The notes beneath the pieces were generated by a model, which made no database searches, was not told the origin of the DNA, and saw only the letters and a list, made by a program, of their open reading frames with translations. A stretch of 64,000 bases of DNA from Cyanobium sp. ATX 6A2 (GTDB taxonomy: Bacteria > Cyanobacteriota > Cyanobacteriia > PCC-6307 > Cyanobiaceae): the NCBI RefSeq assembly GCF_024346355.1, contig NZ_JAGQCU010000002.1, positions 185,880 to 249,879 of the forward strand, in the 5' to 3' direction. Made by a program: the position numbers and the translations under genes. Positions 46,535 through 59,631 of the stretch are shown here, piece after piece. The first letter of the stretch is position 1. Every line of letters begins with the position of its first letter.

Positions 46535-49414
46535 ATGAGGCTCTGGTTGCACCGCCACCGTCGCCGGCTGCTCGCCGCCCTGGTGCTGCTGCTGGTGCTG
46601 GTGCTGCCCGGCACCGGCCTGCTGCTGGCCCTGGCCCGGCAGGCCCTGGTGCGCAGCTTCGGGCTGGTGGTCGACCTGATCGGCATCGGCCTGGTGCTGT
46701 TCCTGATCGCCGCCTTCCTCGCCCCGCTGGAGGCGCTGGGCTGGTGGGCCGGCTGGTTCGGCGATGCCGAGGAAGGGCCCGCCAGCCTGGGCGAGCTGGC
46801 GGTTCCCCTCGCCCCCGAGCGGCCCGTGCGGCGCTGGGTGGTGTATCTGGACGGCATCGGCCAGGCCTCCCAGCAGGCCCTGCCGGAAGGGGAAGACTTC
46901 CTGCGCCGCCTGGCGGCGGCCCTGCCGGCCGACATCGCCATCCTGCGCGGGCTGATGCCCTACTCGATCAGCAACCAGCCGCTCACCGAGGGCCGCTGGC
47001 TGGCGCGCTTCTGGCGCTGGGTGGAGCTGTGGCGCGTGCGCCGTCCCCTCGCCTGGCTGGGGCTGCTGGTGAACCTGCGCAACCTCACCGTGGTGGCGGT
47101 GTCGGCCGATGGCCGCTACGGCCCCCTCTACAACGCCGGCATGGCGGATCTGATCGTGGAGTCGCTCCTGGCCAACGGCTACCCCGCCGCCGGCGGCACG
47201 CCCATCACCCTGCTTGGCTTCAGCGGCGGCGGACAGATCTCGCTCGGGGCCCTGCCCCACCTGCGCCGGCTGCTGGGCGCCCCGGTGGAGGTGATCTCCC
47301 TGGCCGGGGTGTTCGCCGGCAACAACCGCTTCCTGAAGGCCGAGCACCTCTTCCATCTGGTGGGCGCCCGCGACACGGTGGCCCCCCTGGGCTCGATCCT
47401 CTTTCCCCGCCGCTGGCCCGTTCACCACTATTCCGACTGGAACCGGGCGCTGCGCCGCGGCAGGGTGACGTTGGTGCCGCTGGGTCCGGTGGGCCATGAA
47501 CTGCCGGGCGGCGTCATGGACGCCCAGCGCACCCTCCCCGACGGACGCACCCCCATGCAGCAGACCGTGGATCTGGTGAGTGCCATCGTCGCCGCACCCC
47601 CCGAAGGTGAGGCTGCGCCCACGGCGGGCGGGGTCAACTACCAGCGCTTTCTCGCCAACCGCTGGCACCGCCCCGATTCGGCCCGCGATCTGGCGCCCCT
47701 GCCCGATCCGCACATCCAGCCTCGCCCGCACTGGATCGGCCGGCTGATCCTGCCGCCAGCCGGCGCGCGCGACGGCAGCGTGGGCTTCGAAGTGCTGCAG
47801 GCGCCGCCCGGCTGGACCCATTGCCGCGGCCAGATCGCCGCCCTGCGCTGGCGCGATCCCGCCCTGGCCCAGGTGACGATGGACGTGCGGTTCAGCGACG
47901 AGACCCGCGACAGCGCCCGCGGCGGCAACCTGCACCCGCTGCGGCTCGACGGCTGGCCCCAGGTGACCCCGCTGGAGTCGCTGGCCGGTGCCCGCCCCCA
48001 CGACGACGTGCTGGTGCGCCTGGATGGGCCGGTGAGCGTGGAGGGGGGCGATCTGCTCCCCGCTGAGACGAACCCGGCTGCGCCCCTGCGCCTGGAGGTG
48101 ACGGCCGAACCGCTGCAGACCGCCGGCCTGGCCCGGGCCCTGGTGCGCTTCCTGCGCCCCCTCGACGACGACGACTGGGAGGCCCTGGCCTTCGATCCGG
48201 CCCGGGGCGACTTCAGCGGTCCGCCGCTGCGCCTGCGGCTGCCGGAGCCGGTGGCCAACCAGGAGGGCATCCTGCCCGCCACCGCCGCGGGCCTGGCCGA
48301 CAACGACCTCAACCGCGAGGGCTGGCTGGTGAGCGGCGTGCCTGACGGCGAGGGCGGCTTCGTGGTGCAGGCGCTGCTGCCGCGGCGGCTGCGCAGTCTT
48401 CCTCCCCAGCGGGTGATCGCCCATCGGCGCGCCGCCTGGCGCTACGTGCGCCGCCAGGCCTGGGCCGACACCACCCCCGGCGCCGCCAGCTCGGTGCTGG
48501 TGTCACGCCGGGCCACCGATGCCGACGCCCTGCTGGCCGAATGGCGCGAGGGCGACCGGCTGCTGGTGCTGCACGTGTTCGGCGGCATCGGCGGCGAGCA
48601 GCGCGAGCAGGCCCTGCGCGGCGGCCTCTGCACCGGCCACTTCGCCTATGGCTTCGGCCGGGTGCTGCGCGAGCCGCTGGCCGGCGGTGAGCTCGCGGTG
48701 GCGGTGGACTACCGCCAGGTGTATGCCCACAACCCCGATGGGGTGGTGGCCGGCGTCCAGGACCGCTGGCGCTACCTGGGTGAGCGCCAGTGGGGCTGGC
48801 TGGGCAGCCGGCCGGTGGCCGACATCCTCGTGCGCTTTCCGCCCTTCACCGGCGCCTACAGCCTGGGTCTGCCCGGCGAGGAGCGCCTGCGCTGTCCGCT
48901 CGACACGTTCGCCCGCCAGCTCACGGCGATGACCGCCCGTTACCGCATCGGCGATGGCTGCGGCGGCAGTTTCGTGGGCCCGGCCCACAACTGCGCCCAG
49001 GACTCCAACCTGGCCCTGTTCGCGGCCATCCGCGATCTGGACGCCGAGATCCGCGGCACCGATCCGCAGCGGCGGCTGGCCTGGGAGCAGCGCCAGCCCC
49101 AGCAGGCTGAACGCCTGGCCACCCTGCTGGAGCTGGAGCAGATCCTGCGCGGCCGGCTGCTGCCGATTCCGCCCCTGCGCGCCGACTGGCAACGGGGCTC
49201 GTTCCGGCTGGGCAGCAGCCTCGACGACCAACCCCTGCGCGATCTGCTCCAGGGCCTGGGCAGCTGGCGCTCGCTGCTGCCGCGTCTGGCCTGTGAAACG
49301 GTGCTCAAGGTGTTTCTCGATCTGGGCGCCTCCGCCCTGGTGCTGCGCGCCAACCAGGTGGGCGGCCACAATCCGCGCATCGCCCCGGTGGCGCCGCTCA
49401 CCGTGGGCTGTTGA
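46535..49414 (+). CDS. Large membrane protein with a serine-hydrolase-like N-part and a conserved cyanobacterial C-part
   Basis: 959 residues. Two membrane helices (about 12-33 and 43-68) are followed by an alpha/beta-hydrolase-like region with RRWVVYLDGIGQASQQ and nucleophile elbow LLGFSGGGQISLG (Ser230). The middle (~360-640) is beta-rich. The C-terminal ~300 residues carry RLLVLHVFGGIGGE, LCTGHFAYGFG, VYAHNPDGVVAGVQDRWRYLG and GPAHNCAQDSNLALF, with conserved His and Cys that could be a second active site. I recall cyanobacterial homologues labelled 'predicted Abi/CAAX family protease', but no CAAX-protease motif is visible here. Function unknown. Confidence 0.75.
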   Translation: MRLWLHRHRRRLLAALVLLLVLVLPGTGLLLALARQALVRSFGLVVDLIGIGLVLFLIAAFLAPLEALGWWAGWFGDAEEGPASLGELAVPLAPERPVRRWVVYLDGIGQASQQALPEGEDFLRRLAAALPADIAILRGLMPYSISNQPLTEGRWLARFWRWVELWRVRRPLAWLGLLVNLRNLTVVAVSADGRYGPLYNAGMADLIVESLLANGYPAAGGTPITLLGFSGGGQISLGALPHLRRLLGAPVEVISLAGVFAGNNRFLKAEHLFHLVGARDTVAPLGSILFPRRWPVHHYSDWNRALRRGRVTLVPLGPVGHELPGGVMDAQRTLPDGRTPMQQTVDLVSAIVAAPPEGEAAPTAGGVNYQRFLANRWHRPDSARDLAPLPDPHIQPRPHWIGRLILPPAGARDGSVGFEVLQAPPGWTHCRGQIAALRWRDPALAQVTMDVRFSDETRDSARGGNLHPLRLDGWPQVTPLESLAGARPHDDVLVRLDGPVSVEGGDLLPAETNPAAPLRLEVTAEPLQTAGLARALVRFLRPLDDDDWEALAFDPARGDFSGPPLRLRLPEPVANQEGILPATAAGLADNDLNREGWLVSGVPDGEGGFVVQALLPRRLRSLPPQRVIAHRRAAWRYVRRQAWADTTPGAASSVLVSRRATDADALLAEWREGDRLLVLHVFGGIGGEQREQALRGGLCTGHFAYGFGRVLREPLAGGELAVAVDYRQVYAHNPDGVVAGVQDRWRYLGERQWGWLGSRPVADILVRFPPFTGAYSLGLPGEERLRCPLDTFARQLTAMTARYRIGDGCGGSFVGPAHNCAQDSNLALFAAIRDLDAEIRGTDPQRRLAWEQRQPQQAERLATLLELEQILRGRLLPIPPLRADWQRGSFRLGSSLDDQPLRDLLQGLGSWRSLLPRLACETVLKVFLDLGASALVLRANQVGGHNPRIAPVAPLTVGC

Positions 49415-49466
49415 AGCGAGCGGGACATGAAGAAAGCTCACTGATCATCTGGATGCTTCCTGGCCG

Positions 49467-49489
49467 AATTAGAATTACGTTCTCTAATT
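49467..49489. promoter_or_regulatory. AT-rich inverted repeat in front of the orphan gene
   Basis: AATTAGA (49467-49473) pairs with TCTAATT (49483-49489) in an unusually AT-rich 45-base stretch, 10 bases before the ATG at 49499. It could be an operator overlapping a promoter; TCTAATTTGAATAC may include the -10. Confidence 0.4.
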
Positions 49490-49498
49490 TGAATACCC

Positions 49499-50068
49499 AT
49501 GGCTGACCCCAGATTCTTTCGGTGTGCTGGAGAAACCTATGATGAGGAGTCGAAAAACCCATTCAACACGCCTGTGGAGGAGGCCTTCGATGAGATCACA
49601 GGCAGCGGAAATCCCTATTCGCTGGAGCGCCTGAAAACGCGTTTCGAGATCACGGAGAAGCGCTTTGAAACCTCCATCAAGGGTCGCTTGGAGGATTCCC
49701 GGGACAATCCTGTTGATTATCGGTTCAGCCTGGACATCGTCACCAGGGGCAAGGCGATACCGGCGAAAGGCGATCCCTCGATAGCCAAGGAGTTCGAGAT
49801 CCGCAAAGCCGAGGGTTTTCTGCGGGTCAGGGATGAGTTTGGCGATGCGGTCGGCGCCATTGCCTTCAACCTGCGCACCCTCTTCCCGATCAAGCTGTGC
49901 AAGGAGGTGTTCAAGGGTGATTTCGAGGCCATTGCCGCGAAGATCGATCCTGATCGCAGCAGCCTCAGCGGTTCGCGAGGCTTCAGGGGACTCTCCCTGG
50001 AGAGCCTCATGGGCAACAACGGCGCCAACGGTGGGCTCATGGAGGTGATGCCGATCGCCCTCCTCTAG
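49499..50068 (+). CDS. Unknown protein, probably foreign
   Basis: 189 residues, soluble, charged, no recognised domain. Features: an early Cys (FRCAGETYDEES), a repeated-looking central part (RFEITEKRFETSIKGRLEDS, then VDYRFSLDIVTRGKAIPAKG) and a Ser/Gly/Asn-rich end (SLSGSRGFRGLSLESLMGNNGANGG). No signal peptide or membrane segment. Its codons (more AAG, GAT, TTC/TTT, AAA) and AT-rich leader differ from the neighbours, suggesting recent arrival or a rapidly evolving lineage gene. The Gly/Asn-rich tail with LSLESLMG recalls secreted or lanthipeptide-like ends, but no maturation genes are near. Confidence 0.65.
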   Translation: MADPRFFRCAGETYDEESKNPFNTPVEEAFDEITGSGNPYSLERLKTRFEITEKRFETSIKGRLEDSRDNPVDYRFSLDIVTRGKAIPAKGDPSIAKEFEIRKAEGFLRVRDEFGDAVGAIAFNLRTLFPIKLCKEVFKGDFEAIAAKIDPDRSSLSGSRGFRGLSLESLMGNNGANGGLMEVMPIALL

Positions 50069-50075
50069 AGATCGA

Positions 50076-50834
50076 GTGGCACGGTGGCTGGGCTGGATCG
50101 GCTGGCTGGCGCTGGGCTACGGCGGCGCCTGCCTGCTGCTGTTTCTGACCCAGCGCTCGTTCATCTACTTTCCCAGGCCCGCCGCCGATCCTTCCGGCCG
50201 GCTGGAACTGCAGGTGGAGGGCACGCGGGTGCTGGTGGCCCATCGCCCCCATCCGGGGCCCCGGGCGCTGATCTACTTCGGCGGCAACGCCGAGGACGTG
50301 TCCCTCACCCGCGCCGAGCTGGCCGCCCTGCTGCCGGACACGGCCCTCTACCTGCTGCACTACCGCGGCTACGGCGGCAGCGAGGGCCGGCCCGGCGAAG
50401 CGGCCCTGCGCGCCGATGCCCGGGCCCTCTATGCCCACGTGGCCGAGCGCCACCGCGATGTGAGCGTGGTGGGCCGCAGCCTGGGCACGGGGCCGGCGGT
50501 GCACCTGGCCGCCACCCGCCCGGTGCAGCGGCTGGTGCTGCTGGTGCCCTTCGACAGTCTGGCGGCAGTGGCCCGCGGCGCCATGCCCTGGGTGCCGGTG
50601 GATCTGCTGCTGCGCGATCGCTGGGACGCGGCCGCCGAGGCGCCCCGGGTGCGCGCCCCCACCACGATCGTGGCGGCGGCCTTCGATCGGGTGGTGCCCA
50701 CCCGCCACGCCGAAGCTCTGTACCGCGCCTTCCTCCCCGGCGTGGCCGAGCTGGTGCTGGTGAGCGACCTCGACCACACCACGCCGCTCCTCGATTCGCC
50801 GGCCTTCCGCGCTGCCCTGGCGGGATCCCGCTAA
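50076..50834 (+). CDS. Membrane-anchored alpha/beta hydrolase (BEM46/YqiA-like)
   Basis: 252 residues. One N-terminal membrane helix (WIGWLALGYGGACLLLF) is followed by FIYFPRP, ALIYFGGNAEDV (oxyanion region), LHYRGYGGSEGRP, nucleophile elbow VVGRSLGTGPAVHLA (Ser), FDRVVPTRHAEAL (Asp) and LVSDLDHTTPLL (His), giving a full triad. The layout matches BEM46/ABHD13-type hydrolases, whose substrates are unknown. GTG start at 50076, 7 bases after the orphan's stop. katG follows. Confidence 0.86.
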   Translation: MARWLGWIGWLALGYGGACLLLFLTQRSFIYFPRPAADPSGRLELQVEGTRVLVAHRPHPGPRALIYFGGNAEDVSLTRAELAALLPDTALYLLHYRGYGGSEGRPGEAALRADARALYAHVAERHRDVSVVGRSLGTGPAVHLAATRPVQRLVLLVPFDSLAAVARGAMPWVPVDLLLRDRWDAAAEAPRVRAPTTIVAAAFDRVVPTRHAEALYRAFLPGVAELVLVSDLDHTTPLLDSPAFRAALAGSR

Positions 50835-50843
50835 GGACTGTGA

Positions 50844-53108
<2,265 letters not shown>

Positions 53109-53155
53109 TCTCCAGCGCTTGAGGATCGGAGGGGGAGGGGGCCGCGCTCGCCATC

Positions 53156-53181
53156 AAAAAAGCCCCGCCATCGGCGGGGCT
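53156..53181. terminator. Bidirectional intrinsic terminator between katG and tkt
   Basis: AAAAAA (53156-53161) precedes AGCCCCGCC-ATC-GGCGGGGCT followed by TT. Read on the minus strand it is a GC-rich hairpin with T6, a strong terminator for tkt; on the plus strand it can end katG less efficiently. Confidence 0.85.
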
Positions 53182-53213
53182 TTGCGCTGTGCATGGGTGC
53201 AGGCCTGCCCGGA

Positions 53214-55238
53214 TCAGCCCAGGGCCTTGGCCTTGGCCACCACGTTGTCCACGGTGAAGCCGAACTGCTCCATGCACACCGGGCCGGGGGCGGAGGCGCC
53301 GAAGCGGTCGATCGACACGGTGTCGCCTTCGAAGCCGGTGAGCTTGTGCCAGCCGAAGCTGCTGGAGGCCTCCACCACCAGGCGCTTGCGGCAGGCGGCG
53401 GGCAGCACGCTCTCGCGGTAGGCGGCGTCCTGTTCCTCGAACAGTTCCAGGCAGGGCATCGACACCACGCGCACATTCGTGCCCTCGGCGCGCAGCTGGG
53501 CTGCGGCCTTGGTGCAGAGCTCCAGCTCGGTGCCGGTGCCGATCAGGATCAGATCGGGGCTGCCGTTGCTGTCCTCGAGGATGTAGCCGCCCTTGGCCAC
53601 CGCGGCAGCGCTGGAATTGGCCTGGTTGGCCATCGCCTGGCGGCTGAGAATCAGGGCGCTGGGACGGTGGCGATTGGTGATCGCCACCTGGTAGGCGCCG
53701 CTGGTCTCGTTGCCGTCGCCGGGACGGATCACCAGCAGGTTGGGGAGCGCCCGCAGGGTGGCCAGGGTCTCGATCGGCTGGTGGGTGGGGCCGTCCTCAC
53801 CCAGGCCGACGGAGTCGTGGGTGAGCACGTAGATCACCCCCAGCTCGCTCAGGGCCGACAGGCGGATGGCGCCGAGGGCATAGCCGGCGAACACGGCGAA
53901 GGTGCCGCCATAGGGGATCAGGCCGCTGCCGTGATAAGCGAGGCCGTTGAGGATTGCCGCCATGGCGTGCTCGCGCACGCCGAAGTGCAGGTAGCGGTTG
54001 GCCTCGGCACCCTTCTGGAAGCTCTTCTCCCCCTTGATGTCGGTGAGGTTGGAGTGGGTGAGGTCAGCCGAACCGCCGATCAGCTCAGGCAGTTTCGGGC
54101 CGATGGCATTGAGGCAGTCGTAGGAGTGGGCGCGGGTGGCCTTGCCCTTGTCCTCGGCGCTGTAGGCGGGCAGGCTGGCATCCCAGCCCTGGGGCAGCTC
54201 GCCGCGCAGCTGGCGCTCGAACTCGGCGGCGTCGGCGGGGTAGCTGCGGCGGTAGTCGTCGAGCAGATTGTTCCAGTCGGCCTCGGCGGCGGCGCCGCGG
54301 CTCACGGCCTGGCGCCAGTGGTCGTAGGCCTCCTGGGGTACCTCAAAGGCGCCGTAGGTCCAGTCCAGGTTCTTGCGGGTGAGATCGGCCTCATCGGCCC
54401 CCAGGGCGGCACCGTGCACGCCGGCGGTGTTCGCCTTGTTGGGGGAGCCATAGCCGATCGTGGTGGTGACCTTGATCAGCGAAGGGCGGTCGGTGACGGC
54501 CTTGGCCTCCTCGATGGCGCTGGCGATGGCGGCGATGTCAGTGTTGCCGTCGCGCACGTGGATGGTGTGCCAGCCGTAGGCCTCGTAGCGCTTCAGCACG
54601 TCCTCGGTGAACGACACGCTGGTGTCGCCATCGATGGTGATGTGGTTGTCGTCGTAGAGGGCGATCAGCTTGCCCAGGCCCAGGTGACCGGCCAGGGAGG
54701 CGGCCTCGCCGCTCACCCCCTCCTGATTGCAGCCGTCACCCATGAGCACATAGGTGGTGTGATCAACGAGCTTGCAGTCGGGCTTGTTGAAGCGGGCGGC
54801 CAGATGGGCCTCGGCCATGGCCAGACCCACGGCGCTGGAGATCCCCTGGCCCAGCGGGCCGGTGGTCACCTCCACACCGGGGGTTTCGAAGGTTTCCGGG
54901 TGGCCGGGGGTCTTCGAGTTCCACTGGCGGAACTGCTTGATGTCGTCGAGGGTCACCGAGTCGTAGCCGGTGAGGTGCAGCAGCGCGTAGAGCAGCATGC
55001 AGCCGTGGCCGGCGGAGAGCACGAAGCGGTCGCGGTTGAACCACTTCGGGTTCTTGGGGTTGTGCTTGAGCACCTTGTCCCACAGCGCGAAGGCCATGGG
55101 GGCGCAACCCATCGGCAGCCCCGGGTGGCCGGAGTTCGACTTGTTGATCGCGTCAACCGCCAGGAAGCGGATGCTGTTGACGCACAGCGCCTCCAGCGGG
55201 CCGGCGGCGGTGGCGGGGGACGGGGGAGCTGCGACCAT
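53214..55238 (-). CDS. tkt: Transketolase
   Basis: Thiamine-diphosphate enzyme of the Calvin cycle and pentose phosphate pathway. 674 residues. [21 protein letters not shown] is the opening motif; the ThDP motif lies in [21 protein letters not shown] (GDG...); the central domain has [16 protein letters not shown] with the catalytic Glu, and [22 protein letters not shown] follows. Same strand and order as fabF and acpP (acpP-fabF-tkt), 105 bases after fabF, a widespread cyanobacterial arrangement. Confidence 0.98.
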   Translation of the reverse strand: MVAAPPSPATAAGPLEALCVNSIRFLAVDAINKSNSGHPGLPMGCAPMAFALWDKVLKHNPKNPKWFNRDRFVLSAGHGCMLLYALLHLTGYDSVTLDDIKQFRQWNSKTPGHPETFETPGVEVTTGPLGQGISSAVGLAMAEAHLAARFNKPDCKLVDHTTYVLMGDGCNQEGVSGEAASLAGHLGLGKLIALYDDNHITIDGDTSVSFTEDVLKRYEAYGWHTIHVRDGNTDIAAIASAIEEAKAVTDRPSLIKVTTTIGYGSPNKANTAGVHGAALGADEADLTRKNLDWTYGAFEVPQEAYDHWRQAVSRGAAAEADWNNLLDDYRRSYPADAAEFERQLRGELPQGWDASLPAYSAEDKGKATRAHSYDCLNAIGPKLPELIGGSADLTHSNLTDIKGEKSFQKGAEANRYLHFGVREHAMAAILNGLAYHGSGLIPYGGTFAVFAGYALGAIRLSALSELGVIYVLTHDSVGLGEDGPTHQPIETLATLRALPNLLVIRPGDGNETSGAYQVAITNRHRPSALILSRQAMANQANSSAAAVAKGGYILEDSNGSPDLILIGTGTELELCTKAAAQLRAEGTNVRVVSMPCLELFEEQDAAYRESVLPAACRKRLVVEASSSFGWHKLTGFEGDTVSIDRFGASAPGPVCMEQFGFTVDNVVAKAKALG

Positions 55239-55343
55239 CGTTGAAAAGCGGAAGGAGAGGGACGGGACTGGGCCGGAACGCCGATGGCGCCGGAGTACAG
55301 ATCAGGAGATCAGGGCTGGATCGGCCGGTGAGATGAGGCTGAC

Positions 55344-56591
55344 TCAGCTCAGCCGCCGGAAGGCCAGACAGACGTTGTGGCCTCCGAATCCAAAGGAGTT
55401 GGACAACACCACATCGAGCTTGGCTTCCCGGGCCTGGTTGGGCACGACATCCAGATCACAGGCCGGATCCGGATTGCTGTAGTTGATGGTAGGTGGCACC
55501 ACTCCGTGCTCTATCGCCAGGATCGCCGCCACCGCCTCGATGCCACCGCTGCCACCGAGCAGATGGCCTGTCATCGATTTGGTGGAGCTCACCGGCACGC
55601 GGTAGGCGTGCTCGCCAAGGGCGCTCCTGATCGCGGCGGTCTCGTTGCTGTCGTTGGCCTGGGTGCTGGTGCCGTGGGCGTTCACGTAATCCACGGCCTC
55701 GGGTTCGAGGCCGGCATCGCCCAGGGCCAGGCGCATGGCTTCGGCACCGCCGGCACCGCCGGGGGATGGGGCGGTGATGTGGTGGGCGTCGCAGGTCATC
55801 CCGTAGCCCACCACCTCGGCCAGGATCCGGGCCCCGCGGGCGCGGGCATGGTAGAGGCTCTCCAGCACCAGCACGCCGGCGCCCTCGCCGATCACGAAGC
55901 CGTTGCGCTCGGCATCAAAGGGACGACTGGCGGTGGCTGGATCGTCGTTGCGGAACGACAGGGCCTTGGCGCTGGCGAAGCCCGCCACCCCCAGCGGCGT
56001 GATCGCCGACTCGGCACCACCGCACACCATCACGTCGGCCAGGCCGAGCTGGATCAGCCGGTAGGCATCGCCGATGGCGTTGGAGCCGGCGGCGCAGGCG
56101 GTGGCCACGGCGCTGCTGGGACCCTGGGCGCCAAGGGCGATCGCCGTCAGGCCCGTGGCCATGTTGGGGATCATCATCGGCACGCAGAACGGGCTGACCC
56201 GATCGGGACCCCGGTCGTTGAGCACGTGGGCCTGGGTTTCCATCATCAGCAGGCCGCCCACACCGGAGCCGATGGCGGTGCCCACGCGCCGGCGGTTGGC
56301 GTCGGTGATGCTGAGGCCCGCATCGGCCACCGCCTGCTTGGCGGCCACCACCGCGAACTGGCAGAACCGGTCCCAGCGCTTGGCCTCCTTGGGCTCCAGC
56401 CAGCCCTTGGGATCGAAGTGCTTCACCTCGGCGGCGAAGCGGCAGGCGTGCCGGCTGGCGTCGAAGAGGGTGATGCCCGCCACGCCATTGCGCCCGCTGC
56501 TGAGACCCTCCCAGTAGCTGGAGACGTCGTTGCCGATCGGTGTGAGCGCGCCGAGCCCGGTGACGACGACGCGCTGGAGACCCTCAACCAT
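55344..56591 (-). CDS. fabF: 3-oxoacyl-[acyl-carrier-protein] synthase II
   Basis: Condensing enzyme of fatty acid elongation. 415 residues. The start RRVVVTGLGALTPIGNDV-like segment, nucleophile VATACAAGSNAIGDAYRLI (Cys), NAHGTSTQANDSNE (first His) and STKSMTGHLLGGSGGIEA (second His) form the Cys-His-His triad; FGFGGHNVCLAF ends the fold. It starts 8 bases after acpP, so the substrate carrier and enzyme are co-transcribed. Confidence 0.97.
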   Translation of the reverse strand: MVEGLQRVVVTGLGALTPIGNDVSSYWEGLSSGRNGVAGITLFDASRHACRFAAEVKHFDPKGWLEPKEAKRWDRFCQFAVVAAKQAVADAGLSITDANRRRVGTAIGSGVGGLLMMETQAHVLNDRGPDRVSPFCVPMMIPNMATGLTAIALGAQGPSSAVATACAAGSNAIGDAYRLIQLGLADVMVCGGAESAITPLGVAGFASAKALSFRNDDPATASRPFDAERNGFVIGEGAGVLVLESLYHARARGARILAEVVGYGMTCDAHHITAPSPGGAGGAEAMRLALGDAGLEPEAVDYVNAHGTSTQANDSNETAAIRSALGEHAYRVPVSSTKSMTGHLLGGSGGIEAVAAILAIEHGVVPPTINYSNPDPACDLDVVPNQAREAKLDVVLSNSFGFGGHNVCLAFRRLS

Positions 56592-56599
56592 GGAGCGGT

Positions 56600-57260
<661 letters not shown>

Positions 57261-57327
57261 ACCGGGGCGGCCTCGAACCCAGCCGCTTCAACCCGGTTGC
57301 CCATCTGCTCAGCTTCCATAAGCTCAG

Positions 57328-57352
57328 GCCCGGCCAGAAGCCGGGCTTTTTT
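57328..57352 (+). terminator. Intrinsic terminator of psaC
   Basis: GCCCGGC-CAGAA-GCCGGGC followed by TTTTTT (57347-57352), 68 bases after the psaC stop and 15 bases before glmS. Confidence 0.92.
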
Positions 57353-57366
57353 ATTGCCACAGCCCT

Positions 57367-59328
<1,962 letters not shown>

Positions 59329-59334
59329 CGCTTG

Positions 59335-59412
59335 CCCGGAGGCGACGCCTGCCCTCGTCGGCCGCCGGCCTGCGGCCGGGTAGGCCTCCTCGGGGCAGGC
59401 GTCGCCTCCGGG
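59335..59412. repeat. Palindrome B: 20-bp perfect arms, conserved core, 3' of glmS
   Basis: CCCGGAGGCGACGCCTGCCC (59335-59354) pairs perfectly with 59393-59412. The core 59356-59390 matches the core of palindrome C (59575-59609, opposite strand) at 34 of 35 positions and contains CCGGCC-TGC-GGCCGG. Arms of B and C are unrelated. It begins 6 bases after the glmS stop. Confidence 0.9.
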
Positions 59413-59514
59413 GCGTAGGGAGGTGTGTGGGCGCAGGGGGGAGAGCGACGCAGGGGCTGGCGCCAGTGAGGTGCGGGCAGCTGGATCCGGCTTGGCCTGG
59501 GAACCTGCCGCTCA

Positions 59515-59535
59515 CCCCTGGTCCCAGGGGGTTTT
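59515..59535 (+). terminator. Possible intrinsic terminator in the glmS/manC gap
   Basis: CCCCTGG-TC-CCAGGGG followed by GTTTTG. It lies between the two palindromes and would end glmS-direction transcription; the T-run is short. Confidence 0.5.
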
Positions 59536-59551
59536 GTGCGGGACCGTCCGC

Positions 59552-59631
59552 CAGGCTGCGGTGGGCTGACCTGAAGGAGGCCTACCCGGCCGAAGGCCGG
59601 CGGCCGACGCCGGTCAGCCCACCGCAGCCTG
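59552..59631. repeat. Palindrome C: 20-bp perfect arms, conserved core, overlapping the manC stop
   Basis: CAGGCTGCGGTGGGCTGACC (59552-59571) pairs perfectly with 59612-59631. The right arm supplies the last five codons and the TGA (59614-59616) of the minus-strand guanylyltransferase gene. The core is the inverted near-identical copy of that in palindrome B. Confidence 0.9.

Noticed and set aside
57353..57366. glmS ribozyme
   Set aside because: Only about 15 bases separate the psaC terminator and the glmS start, too few for the ribozyme.
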